A stretch of 14,560 nt of DNA from CAWEHT01 sp963808455 (GCA_963808455.1 CAWEHT010000173.1:1-14560); one strand, 5' to 3'; shown: positions 6,251-13,542, numbered from the stretch's first letter. Translations and numbers: made by a program. The notes: a model not told the origin generated them from the letters alone.

Positions 6251-7738
6251 TCAGGCAGCCCGGGCCGTGTCGACCAGCTCGTGCATCCGGGCGAAGACCC
6301 GATCGGTCCAGGCCTGGTCGAGCCAGCCCATGTAACCGAGCAGGTCGCCGGAGCTGAAGCGCTTGCGCATCAGATGAGCGTTATGGTAAGCCCAGCGCGC
6401 CTGGGCCTCGGGCACCGGGAAGTTCAGCTCCTCGAAGTACAGCGGGTGGCCGGCCTGGCACAATGCCTTGACCAGGGGCTCCGCCCGCAGGATCAGCGAC
6501 TCGATGTGCGCCTTCTGGGCCGGCCAATCCGCCAGAAAGGCCTCGAACTGCGCCCGGCGCCCGTGCCAGGCGGTCAGCTTCTGGCGGTAGTCGCTCCAGC
6601 ACTCCGTCCCTGCGGCCCCACTGGGATCGACCTCCTGGAACGTCTGCCGCACGCGTGGCTCCATCTGTTCGGCCGAGGGGTAGCAGCGCTCCACGTCGAC
6701 CGCCTTCGGATCGAAGGTATCCAGCCACCAGCCCAGCCCGATCAGCGCGGGGATGGCGGCCACGGCCACCTGCGAGCCATGGTTGGCGATGCGGCGGCCG
6801 TAGTGCGGGGCGCACATATCCAACATGTGGGACACCACATGCTCATAGCCGGAGACAGGCGATGACTCGCGAGCGTAGGTCATGGTCAGGCCGCCCAGGG
6901 TCAGGCACTTGGCCAGCACTTCCATGCCCAGGGCCGAGCGCTGGCCGATCTCGCCCGCATAGGGGAACATCAGGGCCTTGACATCCTCCAGGATGTTCCA
7001 GGAACCCTGGAGATAGCCGTTCATGCCGAAGTATTCGCCGATATACCAGTCGGCAAAAGCCATGAACATGGCGCACATATCGCCGATGCCGCCCAGGGAG
7101 TATTCGAGGGGTGCCTCGCGCAGGGTCTTGATATCGGCGATGATGACGTCGGATAGCCGGGAAGGCCAGGTGCGCTTGACGCCATCTCGGGTGATGATGG
7201 CCATACGCGAGCCATAGGCCGGCACCGAATTGGCCGTCATGCAGAAGACGGCCGGCAGGTGCGGCTGATCAGGGTGCGCCTGATCGAAGCCGAAGCAGGC
7301 ATGCTTGGTGATATCGGTGACGACGCCCGAGCCGAGGACGGCCACGGGCACGCCGGGGCGGAGCTGGCTCTTGACGAACTCCACCTCATGGAACTCGGGG
7401 TGGACGACGCCTTCAGCATCGCCGGCCAGCTCGATTGGCTGGACCTCGAAACCCTGGCTGGCCAGGAGGTCGCAGACCATGGGCTTGAGGCTGGCGCCCT
7501 CGCGGGTCATAACGGTGCGGTCCATCACCAGGATCACTTCGCCGTTGCTGCCGGGCGCCAGGCGGCGGAGCTCGGCAGGGAGCTGCAGGATGGCGTCTTC
7601 GCCGATGATGACCTTTTTCAGCTCGATCTTGGGGATCTGATCGTAGTCGCTCCAGCGCTCGATCTTACCCTCCAGGTCGGGCATGTTGGAGGGGTCATAC
7701 TTGAAGACGGGGGGAGGCAATACTTCCTTGATAGCCAT
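6251..7738 (-). CDS. araM: Glycerol-1-phosphate dehydrogenase-like enzyme (AraM type)
   Basis: This is a 495-residue member of the iron-containing alcohol dehydrogenase superfamily, AraM/EgsA branch, which interconverts dihydroxyacetone phosphate and sn-glycerol-1-phosphate with NAD(P)H. Visible motifs are GSGVVTDITKHA (136-147, dinucleotide binding), TANSVPAYGSRMAI (168-181), GIGD (217-220), SGYEHVVSH (296-304) and ANHGSQV (318-324). Asp220, His300 and His320 are the likely metal ligands. The start is the ATG of MAIKEVLPPP, with AAGGAG 10 nt upstream; an in-frame ATG at 7780 lacks this support. It is about 100 residues longer than B. subtilis AraM (near 394), mostly in a charged C-terminal helical region. 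A neighbouring kinase and AraL-like phosphatase recall the B. subtilis araL-araM pairing. The exact substrate is uncertain. Confidence 0.82.
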   Translation of the reverse strand: MAIKEVLPPPVFKYDPSNMPDLEGKIERWSDYDQIPKIELKKVIIGEDAILQLPAELRRLAPGSNGEVILVMDRTVMTREGASLKPMVCDLLASQGFEVQPIELAGDAEGVVHPEFHEVEFVKSQLRPGVPVAVLGSGVVTDITKHACFGFDQAHPDQPHLPAVFCMTANSVPAYGSRMAIITRDGVKRTWPSRLSDVIIADIKTLREAPLEYSLGGIGDMCAMFMAFADWYIGEYFGMNGYLQGSWNILEDVKALMFPYAGEIGQRSALGMEVLAKCLTLGGLTMTYARESSPVSGYEHVVSHMLDMCAPHYGRRIANHGSQVAVAAIPALIGLGWWLDTFDPKAVDVERCYPSAEQMEPRVRQTFQEVDPSGAAGTECWSDYRQKLTAWHGRRAQFEAFLADWPAQKAHIESLILRAEPLVKALCQAGHPLYFEELNFPVPEAQARWAYHNAHLMRKRFSSGDLLGYMGWLDQAWTDRVFARMHELVDTARAA

Positions 7739-7823
7739 GGTCGCGATACTCCTTGACATAACGGCAAGTTTGCCGCCCAAGCGACCTCTAACTCAGCTCA
7801 GGATAGGCTGGGTGCCGGATGGC

Positions 7824-7853
7824 CTGCCTGGCGGAGCCGATGCCGCCAGGCAG
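7824..7853 (-). other. Perfect 11-bp stem-loop between kinase and araM
   Basis: CTGCCTGGCGG (7824-7834) and CCGCCAGGCAG (7843-7853) form a perfect stem with an 8-nt loop. It lies just after the kinase stop codon, in the 140-nt gap before araM. No T-run follows on the minus strand. It probably stabilises or separates the kinase message; the rest of the gap holds only the araM ribosome-binding site. Confidence 0.6.
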
Positions 7854-7878
7854 ACCGCTAGCTAACTAAGCTGGGAGA

Positions 7879-9441
7879 TCAGGCGTACTTGAGCTGGAAG
7901 TCGTTGAGATTCTTGTAAAAGCCGTTGGCAGCCAGATCGGTGTAGGCCTGCTGCCAGAGCGCGTACATCTCGTTGTAGATGCCATGAGTCGTGGGGTCAG
8001 GCTCGAAGGTGCGCACCTTGTGCAGCATAACCTCGCAGCCTTCCTTGACCGTGCTGAAGACGCCCGAGCCGACGCCGCCCAGGATCGCGGCGCCGATGAC
8101 GGTGCACTCCCCTTCCTTCAGGAAGGTGGTCGGGGCACCGTAGATGTCGGCCTGGATCTGGCACCAGAGCGGGGACTTGGTTGCGCCTCCGCTCAGCATG
8201 ATCTCGCGCATGTCGACGAACTTCATGAAGGCTTCGACGATATCGCGCGCCTCGAAGGCCACGCCTTCCATCACGGCGCGGGCGAGGCAGCCGAAATTGG
8301 CCTTGAAGCTCAGGCCGATGAAGCCCGCACGGGCCAGGTTGTCATAGTGCGGCGCCACGGAGCCGGCCAGATAGGGCAGGAAGAGTACGCCGCGGCTGCC
8401 CGCAGGCTCCCGCGAGGCATGCTCATTCATGACAATGTAGGGGTCCGTCCTGGTGAACGGCTCGATGTTGCGCAGCAGATGGCCCACGTTATCGCGGAAC
8501 CAGCGATACGTGCCTCCTGCCGCGGCCTGAATGCCTTCGGCTTCCCAGGTCTTGGTGGGGAAGGCATGCGCCGAGAGGCTGACGGCCATATTGGGATCGT
8601 ACTTCGGGGAATTCAGGTGCGCCACGCTCACGCCGGCGGTGCCGAAAGTCACCTCGCACAGCCCCTCGTCGATGACGCCTGCGCCGATGGCCGCGCACTG
8701 TTGGTCGCCGCCGCCGGTGCAGATGGGCATGCCGACCGGCAGGCCGGTCCGCTCATCCGCGTACTGATCGATGCAGCCGACCTTCCAGCCGGAGCCGACC
8801 AGCTGGGGCAGCTTGTCCATCGGCATGCCCCAATCGCGGCAGAGCTCCGAGCTCCACTCCATGTTGCGAATATCCATCAGCCCGTAAAGTGAGCCGTTGG
8901 ACCAGTCCTGGAACCAGCCATCGCGGGCGCCCAGGTGATGCAGGAAGTACTCCTGGGTCAGCAAGACCTTGTCAGCCTTCTCGAAAACCTCGGGCTCATT
9001 GTCCATCACCCATTTGATCTTGCCTGCGGACCAGATCTGGCCCACCGGCAGGCCCGTGATCTCGAAATAGCGCTTCTCCGGGAGGCTCTCGCGCATCCAT
9101 GCCAGCTGTTCGGTGTGGCGCCCGTCCTGCCAGGAAATGCCCAGCCCGTCGCGCAGGACTTTGCCTTGCTTGTCAACGTATAGGTGCAGCGCGCGCTGCG
9201 TGGAGAGGCCCATGCCTGCGACGTCGTGTGGGTTGACACCGCTCTTTTTGAGCACGTCGCCGAGGGCCTCGTAGTTGGCCTCCATGAGCATGTGGATGTC
9301 TTGCTCGGTCCAGCCTGGCTTCGGGTACACGCACTGGTATTCGCGGTACCCTTCGCCCATGATGTTGCCTTCCAGGTCGTAAATCTTGCACTTCACGCCG
9401 GTAGTGCCGTTGTCAAGGCCAAGCAAATACTTCTTTGCCAC
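7879..9441 (-). CDS. FGGY-family carbohydrate/polyol kinase
   Basis: This 520-residue ATP-dependent kinase is of normal length for the FGGY family. The N-terminal phosphate-binding motif is LGLDNGTTGVKCKIYD (7-22). WQDGR (104-108) is the usual substrate-side motif. GGGDQQCAAIGAG (243-255) carries the expected catalytic base Asp246. The C-terminal ATPase half has SGGATKSPLWCQIQADIYG and GAAILGGVGSGVF. The start is a GTG (VAKKYLLGLD) with GGGGAGG 6 nt upstream. It resembles xylulokinase and related kinases more than glycerol kinase, but the substrate cannot be named from the sequence. It follows an intrinsic terminator and precedes araM, suggesting it supplies a phosphorylated polyol or ketose to the following dehydrogenases. 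No frameshifts. Confidence 0.9.
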   Translation of the reverse strand: MAKKYLLGLDNGTTGVKCKIYDLEGNIMGEGYREYQCVYPKPGWTEQDIHMLMEANYEALGDVLKKSGVNPHDVAGMGLSTQRALHLYVDKQGKVLRDGLGISWQDGRHTEQLAWMRESLPEKRYFEITGLPVGQIWSAGKIKWVMDNEPEVFEKADKVLLTQEYFLHHLGARDGWFQDWSNGSLYGLMDIRNMEWSSELCRDWGMPMDKLPQLVGSGWKVGCIDQYADERTGLPVGMPICTGGGDQQCAAIGAGVIDEGLCEVTFGTAGVSVAHLNSPKYDPNMAVSLSAHAFPTKTWEAEGIQAAAGGTYRWFRDNVGHLLRNIEPFTRTDPYIVMNEHASREPAGSRGVLFLPYLAGSVAPHYDNLARAGFIGLSFKANFGCLARAVMEGVAFEARDIVEAFMKFVDMREIMLSGGATKSPLWCQIQADIYGAPTTFLKEGECTVIGAAILGGVGSGVFSTVKEGCEVMLHKVRTFEPDPTTHGIYNEMYALWQQAYTDLAANGFYKNLNDFQLKYA

Positions 9442-9662
9442 TTGTAACCTCCCCTTTGATGCACGCTGGTCCAGCGTACTGCGTTGTACTCGTCGCTACC
9501 CAACGACGTTGCCGCCAACGAGGGGCCCAGCAGGCCCCCGGTTCCAGTTTACACGCCGCGCCTCAGTAATTTGCTCCTTTCCGCGTGCCCCCCACCGGCC
9601 TCCTTTGCGAAAGATGGCGGGCCTCGCACTGTGATCGACCCCTTGCCAGCCCGCGTCTGCGC
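9442..9662 (-). promoter_or_regulatory. Kinase leader region with a 15-bp palindrome
   Basis: This stretch between the terminator and the kinase GTG has no convincing gene. ACGCTGG-T-CCAGCGT (9463-9477) is a perfect palindrome about 10 nt before the kinase ribosome-binding site and could be a protein-binding site. A small hairpin GGGGCC/GGCCCC forms near 9524-9540. I did not find a good -35/-10 pair, so how the kinase genes are transcribed (own promoter or read-through) is open. Confidence 0.35.
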
Positions 9663-9716
9663 AAAATAAAACGGCTCCGTCGCCAGGGGGGCACCTGCAC
9701 ACCTGGACACGGAGCC
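9663..9716 (-). terminator. Intrinsic terminator before the kinase gene
   Basis: Read on the minus strand, GGCTCCGT-GT-CCAGG pairs with CCTGG-CG-ACGGAGCC (one 2x2 internal loop). It is followed directly by GTTTTATTTT, the classic stem plus T-tract. It lies 46 nt after the stop of the small ORF at 9762-9875. It should end most transcripts from the regulator-phosphatase segment, or act as an attenuator for the kinase segment. Confidence 0.75.
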
Positions 9717-9761
9717 GGGATTCGCAAACGAATACTGGCACTTATTCAGTTAGCAGAGGAA

Positions 9762-9875
9762 CTATCGCCCGCTTGCCTCCATATGGTAGCGCTTTTCGAT
9801 CCAACGCACGATCATCAAAAGCGCCTGGCGCAGCACCAGCATGAACTCACGGAGATCCTCGTCGCGGTCACCCAT
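9762..9875 (-). CDS. Small hypothetical protein, 37 residues
   Basis: The ORF reads MGDRDEDLREFMLVLRQALL then MIVRWIEKRYHMEASGR. It starts at an ATG with AGGA about 8 nt upstream and ends 46 nt before an intrinsic terminator. The sequence is a plausible amphipathic helix: an acidic N-terminus, a hydrophobic core FMLVLRQALLMIVRWI, and a basic end. I believe short proteins of the pattern RQALLMIVRWIE-RY occur in Chloroflexota, but this is memory, not a search. Function unknown. The upstream in-frame extension towards 10172 overlaps the HAD gene out of frame and looks non-coding. The 166 nt between HAD and this ORF shows nothing else. Confidence 0.5.
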   Translation of the reverse strand: MGDRDEDLREFMLVLRQALLMIVRWIEKRYHMEASGR

Positions 9876-10041
9876 AGCTCGATCCTGAACGTGCCTTGCG
9901 CCTCTTTGCACGAGCGTTCGGGGCCAGGATGTGCTGCCAGAGCTATCCGCCGTCAGGCCGGGCCCGGCCCCCTGATCCGGCTGCGGTGGGTAGATACCGG
10001 CGATGTCGGCCTGCGCCGGCCCAGGAGTTCCGGCCGAAACC

Positions 10042-10923
10042 TCAGTTGTTCTCGCCCGTCCAGCCGAATTCAGGCCACATCTCGGCTGGGATGAGTTTGT
10101 CGATGCGATCGAGCACATAAGTCGGCCACTCCTTGCGGGGCCAGTTGACCAACAGCTCGGGCGTCGTTTCACCGGTCAGCACGCAGGCTGTGTCCATCCC
10201 TGCGTCGATGCCCATCTTGATCTCGGTATACAGCCGGTCGCCGGTCGTGATGCACTGCCCGGTTTCCAGCTTCATAACGTTCATGATCGTGTTGAGCATC
10301 ACGGGACTCGGCTTGCCGCAGTTGACCTCCAGCTTGACCCCCGCACTGTCTTCCAGGGCCGCTATGATGGCCCCGGCATCCACTTCGCCCCGGCCGCCCG
10401 GGAAGGGACAAAAATGGTCCGGGTTGGTGCAGATCAGGCGGGCGCGCTTGTGCACGTACAGGGCGTCGAAGGCGATCTGCAGCTTCTGGTAAACCAGGGT
10501 GCGGTCGTAGCTGGCAATGACGATGTCGATCTCCTCGGGTTTCTCCGACATCCTGATGCCCGCGTCGCGCAGGGCACGCTTCAGCGGTTCTTCGCTGATC
10601 GGGAAGACGACGGCGTTTGGCGCGTTCTGGAGCAGCCACTGCGTCGTGGTAAAGACCGTGGTGACGATCTCTTCCTGGGGGGTAGGCAGTCCCAGGCTCT
10701 CCAGCTTTTCGACGTACATGGATACGTCGCGGGTTGGATTGTTGGACAGGAACACGACGCGCTTCCCAAGCTCGCGCAGCTTCATGATCAGCCGGTAGGC
10801 GCCGGGCAGAAGGCTCTTGCCCAGGTAGATGGTGCCGTCCAGGTCGAAGATGTAGCCATTGTACAGGTGCGTCGGTGCTCTGGTCAGGGTAGCCGCGGTT
10901 ACCGTTTGCGTGCGACTATCCAC
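10042..10923 (-). CDS. HAD-IIA family sugar phosphatase (NagD/AraL type)
   Basis: This is a 293-residue phosphatase of the HAD superfamily, subfamily IIA, a group that dephosphorylates small sugar or polyol phosphates in the cytoplasm. Motif I is YIFDLDGTIYLG with nucleophile Asp27 and acid/base Asp29. Motif II is FLSNNPTR with Ser60. Motif III is NCGKPSP with Lys204. Motif IV is TTGDRLYTEIKMG with Asp229; the second acidic position is Glu rather than the usual Asp (GDRLxTDI). The cap domain lies between motifs II and III. The start is a GTG (VDSRTQTV) with AGGAGG 7 nt upstream, preferred over upstream in-frame codons without such a site. It lies 88 nt after the DsrE-like gene. In B. subtilis the related AraL sits next to AraM and is thought to clear stray sugar phosphates; a similar detoxifying role fits. 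Confidence 0.86.
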   Translation of the reverse strand: MDSRTQTVTAATLTRAPTHLYNGYIFDLDGTIYLGKSLLPGAYRLIMKLRELGKRVVFLSNNPTRDVSMYVEKLESLGLPTPQEEIVTTVFTTTQWLLQNAPNAVVFPISEEPLKRALRDAGIRMSEKPEEIDIVIASYDRTLVYQKLQIAFDALYVHKRARLICTNPDHFCPFPGGRGEVDAGAIIAALEDSAGVKLEVNCGKPSPVMLNTIMNVMKLETGQCITTGDRLYTEIKMGIDAGMDTACVLTGETTPELLVNWPRKEWPTYVLDRIDKLIPAEMWPEFGWTGENN

Positions 10924-11011
10924 TTCGATCCCTCCTTTCGCCGGGTAGTCCGTCCGTTTGGCCGGCTCAGCCGAGGGCTGAAGCACGGCCGGGCGCGCGC
11001 CCCGCTGCCGA

Positions 11012-11363
11012 TCAATAGTAGACCGGCTGGCGCTCTGTCATCAGTGAGAAGAAGATGTTGCGGTTGCCCATCGCAACCCCCGGATAGAGCTGCTGCGCAG
11101 CCAGGGAGCAGGCCCGCGAGCAGAAGCCACACACGTAGATCGGCACCCCTTTGCCCAGGAGATAATCCACCGCTTCCCTGATCTCGGGGTTCTGCTCCAG
11201 GGCATCGCGCTGCATCAGCTGGATCGAGTCGTACATCAGGTAAAAGGCCAGGTCGAGGCCCTTCTCGTCCAGCCAGGTGCGCCGCGATGCTGAATGGCAT
11301 CGGGTCGAACTGGGGGTTATGATGTTGGAGCACAAAGACGTACTTTCCGGGGTTTTCGCTCAA
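11012..11363 (-). CDS. DsrE-like small protein (frameshifted)
   Basis: A TTG start (LSENPGKYVFVLQHHNPQFD) has AAGGAGGA about 7 nt upstream. The frame runs to about 11276 (MPFSIAAHL) and then continues one base over (WLDEKGLDLAFYLMYDSIQL to QPVYY). The total is about 116 residues once corrected. The layout (KYVFVL strand, GLDLAFYLMYDSIQL, then LLGKGVPIYVCGFCSRACS with three cysteines) matches the DsrE/DsrF fold, whose members carry sulfur on a cysteine or act as small binding proteins. It lies 67 nt after the regulator and 88 nt before the phosphatase. Its role in a sugar operon is unknown. The frameshift is probably a sequencing error, since both parts are well formed. Family assignment is moderate. 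Confidence 0.6.
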
Positions 11364-11430
11364 GGCTCTTCCTCCTTTCCTTTGAGCAGCCGCCAGGAAG
11401 GCGGCATCGAGGGCCCGGGCCGCTGCCAGA

Positions 11431-12489
11431 TCAGGCGTGTTCCAGGAACCGGTGCTCCTCCTTCAGGTCCGTTACGCCGGCCAGCCTCAGCACGGCGATG
11501 GCATTGCGGCACTCCGTGACCAGGACGCCGATCACGCCGGTGGAGAGGGCCCCGAAAATAGCTTCCGCCTTGCCCTCTTCACCCGCAACCGCCACCACTT
11601 GCGGGATGCGCCGCAATTCGTCAAGGGTCAGGCCCACGCGGCGGCAGTTCAGTTCCGACTCCACGAGCCGGCCACGGCCATCGAAGAAGTTGCCGATGAT
11701 CTCGCCCACGGCGCCGACGGCCTGTAGATGGGCGCTCTCGATAGGGGAAAGGCACGCCGCCCGCACCAGGATCGAGTCTTCCAACGTTGTGCCGATGCCC
11801 ATCAGGGCCACGTCGGCCTGCCGGGCCACCTCGAGGGTCTGAGCGATCGCTTCCTGCGCGTACAGCAGGTCCCGCACCGCCACGCTTTCCACGAAGGCGG
11901 GCGCGTAAAGCGGGCGGGCCCTGCCACCGGCCCGTGCGGCCAGCCGGGTGCAGACCTCGTTGGGGCTCACCGACACGTTCATGTTGGGCGAGCCACCCAT
12001 GGCGCTGACAAACGAGCACCCGATCGCCTGCTGCGGGCGCAAGGCATCCGCAACTTCGCTCGTATTGCGGCCCAGCCCGACGGCCACGACCATGCCGGCC
12101 CTCAGGTAGCGCTCCAGGTGGCCGGCCGCGGCGCGCGTCACCGACCGGCGGCACCGTCCCTCGTCCGAGTCCGTCGGGGCCACCAGCGCCTGTGCCAGCC
12201 CGAAGACTTCCTTGAGCTTCTTCTCCAGCTCCAGGTGCAGCACCGGCACCGCGTAGACGTGGATCTCGACGATCCGCAGCTCGCGTGCTTCGTGCAGCAA
12301 CCGTTGGACCTTCTGCCGTGAGAGGTGGAACTCGGCCGCGATCTCGCCTTGCGTCATCTCGTCCAGGTAATACCTGCTCGCGATGCGGGCCAGGAGGTCG
12401 AAGTGAGCATGCGGATCGGTCGCGCCGGGGCGGTTGGCAAGCGCCAAATCGGTGAAGTCATCCATCAGAATGGGACGCTGGTTGCCCAC
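11431..12489 (-). CDS. SorC-family sugar-binding transcriptional regulator
   Basis: This is a 352-residue protein. A helix-turn-helix lies at about 45-66 (MTQGEIAAEFHLSRQKVQRL). A C-terminal SorC sugar-phosphate-binding domain follows, with GLGRNTSEVADAL, SAMGGSP, VALMGIGTTL, AVGEIIGNFFDGRG and VVAVAGEEGKAEAI. Such proteins bind a phosphorylated sugar or polyol and are released from (or activate at) an operator in front of their operon. The start is taken as the GTG at 12489 (VGNQRPIL), which has GAGGGGAAGGG upstream; the ATG at 12465 is a possible alternative. A longer in-frame extension to 12804 would run through the promoter and operator and is rejected. The gene opens the minus-strand operon and is likely autoregulated. 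No frameshifts. Confidence 0.9.
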   Translation of the reverse strand: MGNQRPILMDDFTDLALANRPGATDPHAHFDLLARIASRYYLDEMTQGEIAAEFHLSRQKVQRLLHEARELRIVEIHVYAVPVLHLELEKKLKEVFGLAQALVAPTDSDEGRCRRSVTRAAAGHLERYLRAGMVVAVGLGRNTSEVADALRPQQAIGCSFVSAMGGSPNMNVSVSPNEVCTRLAARAGGRARPLYAPAFVESVAVRDLLYAQEAIAQTLEVARQADVALMGIGTTLEDSILVRAACLSPIESAHLQAVGAVGEIIGNFFDGRGRLVESELNCRRVGLTLDELRRIPQVVAVAGEEGKAEAIFGALSTGVIGVLVTECRNAIAVLRLAGVTDLKEEHRFLEHA

Positions 12490-12513
12490 AATCCCTTCCC
12501 CTCGTTGGCTGTT

Positions 12514-12546
12514 TGGGCAATTGCTCAATAGCTGAGCAATTGCCCA
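12514..12546. promoter_or_regulatory. Operator: perfect 14-bp inverted repeat
   Basis: TGGGCAATTGCTCA (12514-12527) and TGAGCAATTGCCCA (12533-12546) are exact reverse complements separated by ATAGC. Each half contains the 8-bp palindrome GCAATTGC. The site lies between the -10 box and the regulator start, so a bound tetrameric SorC-type repressor would block transcription. I saw no second copy elsewhere in the window. Confidence 0.85.
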
Positions 12547-12562
12547 CCTCGTGATGAATATT

Positions 12563-12591
12563 ATTATCGCGCCGGTCAGGCTGTTTGTCAA
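12563..12591 (-). promoter_or_regulatory. Sigma70-type promoter of the regulator operon
   Basis: On the minus strand, TTGACA (12591-12586) is followed by a 17-nt spacer and GATAAT (12568-12563), close to consensus at both boxes with ideal spacing. The predicted transcription start is near 12556, just upstream of the operator. This promoter should drive the SorC regulator and the genes behind it. Confidence 0.85.
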
Positions 12592-12869
12592 TGGGGGAGC
12601 GGACGAATTTTCAAAGTTCGGACACGCTGCGAGCCACCTGCGGCCCTTGATCCAAGCGGCGGCGCCACGCGCCAGCAGTGTATTATAAGCTACATACGTG
12701 CAAGGGTGGGTGGCGCAAAATGCGAGCATGGGGGGTGTATCGAGGGAGGAGGCGTGGGCGCGTGGCCTGTCGGGCCTGCCCGGAGCCCTTACCTCTTCGA
12801 GCAAGCCCTGGCGGCGGGCACGTGGCCCTGGCCGCCTTTCCCCTTCGTTCGTCTGCAGGAGAGATGATC
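12592..12869. other. Intergenic region upstream of the DoxX gene
   Basis: The 278 nt between the minus-strand promoter and the plus-strand DoxX gene contain no convincing gene. GTATTATAAGC at 12680-12690 is the only A/T-rich -10-like sequence for plus-strand transcription, without a good -35 box. AGGAG at 12857-12861 is the DoxX ribosome-binding site. Otherwise I see nothing clear. Confidence 0.4.
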
Positions 12870-13472
12870 ATGATCGCGAAGGATGTCAGCACCGCATCAG
12901 GCAAGAAAGTCATCAGGTTGGAGGACCCGCCCGTGGCGCGCGCCCTTTTCGGCGAGCCGCGTTGGGCGTGGATCTGGCTCATTTTGAGGCTTTACGCGGG
13001 CTATGAATGGATCGAAGCCGGCTACGAGAAGTTGACCAGCCCGGCGTGGGCGGGGGCGCAGGCGGGCGCAGGCCTGTCCGGCTTCGTCAAGGGCGCCCTG
13101 ACCAAGTCGACCGGCGATCATCCGGATGTGCAGGCCTGGTACGCCTGGTTCTTGCAGCACGCCGTCCTGCCGCATGCCGCTTTCTGGTCTTATCTGGTCT
13201 CATATGGCGAGACGCTTGTCGGCGTGGCCCTGGTGCTCGGGATTTTCACCGGCATCGCCGCCTTCTTCGGCAGCTTCATGAATATGAACTATCTCCTCGC
13301 CGGGGCGGTGAGCACCAATCCCATCCTGCTGTTCATCGCCGCGTTCTTGATCCTGGCCTGGAAGACGGCGGGCTGGTGGGGCGTTAACCGCTGGCTGCTG
13401 CCCCAACTGGGCACACCCTGGAGCCCCGGCCCGATCCTGGGCGAGCGTTCGCCGGCAGGCGCCGCGGCTTAG
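12870..13472 (+). CDS. DoxX-family membrane protein
   Basis: This is a 200-residue inner-membrane protein with about four hydrophobic segments: WAWIWLILRLYAGYEWIEAG (34-53), a segment around FWSYLVSYGETLVGVALVLG, GIAAFFGSFMNMNYLLAG, and NPILLFIAAFLILAW. The Arg-rich, Glu-containing first helix and GxFMNMNY match DoxX/DoxD-like proteins. Relatives include the small subunit of thiosulfate:quinone oxidoreductase and proteins linked to redox stress. A conserved C-terminal tail (NRWLLPQLGTPWSPG) follows. The second ATG (12870) is chosen because AGGAG lies 8 nt upstream; the ATG at 12864 is too close. It is divergent from the SorC operon and convergent with the aminotransferase. Its exact function is unknown. 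Confidence 0.85.
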   Translation: MIAKDVSTASGKKVIRLEDPPVARALFGEPRWAWIWLILRLYAGYEWIEAGYEKLTSPAWAGAQAGAGLSGFVKGALTKSTGDHPDVQAWYAWFLQHAVLPHAAFWSYLVSYGETLVGVALVLGIFTGIAAFFGSFMNMNYLLAGAVSTNPILLFIAAFLILAWKTAGWWGVNRWLLPQLGTPWSPGPILGERSPAGAAA

Positions 13473-13498
13473 AGCGGGCCGCATAGCAAGCAACTGAC

Positions 13499-13542
13499 CG
13501 CGTGGCGCCGCGTTCCCCGTACGAGGGACGCGGCGCCACGCG
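13499..13542. terminator. Long GC hairpin between convergent genes
   Basis: CGCGTGGCGCCGCG (13499-13512) pairs with CGCGGCGCCACGCG (13529-13542). The stem extends inward through T-A and CCC/GGG with one bulged T, around a loop of about seven bases. It lies between the DoxX stop and the aminotransferase stop. There is no T-tract on either strand. It probably serves as a two-way transcript end. Confidence 0.6.

Noticed and set aside
9762..10172. 136-residue minus-strand ORF overlapping the HAD gene
   Set aside because: The N-terminal 99 residues look out of frame (Pro/Gly/Ser-rich) and overlap HAD; only the last 37 residues, with their own start, look coding.
10003..11181. 392-codon open frame on the plus strand opposite the HAD and DsrE-like genes
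   Set aside because: No recognisable domain; the minus strand carries all four HAD motifs with ribosome-binding sites.
11431..12804. Longer regulator starting at 12804
   Set aside because: The extra 105 codons run through the promoter and operator and have no family similarity; the GTG at 12489 has a good ribosome-binding site.
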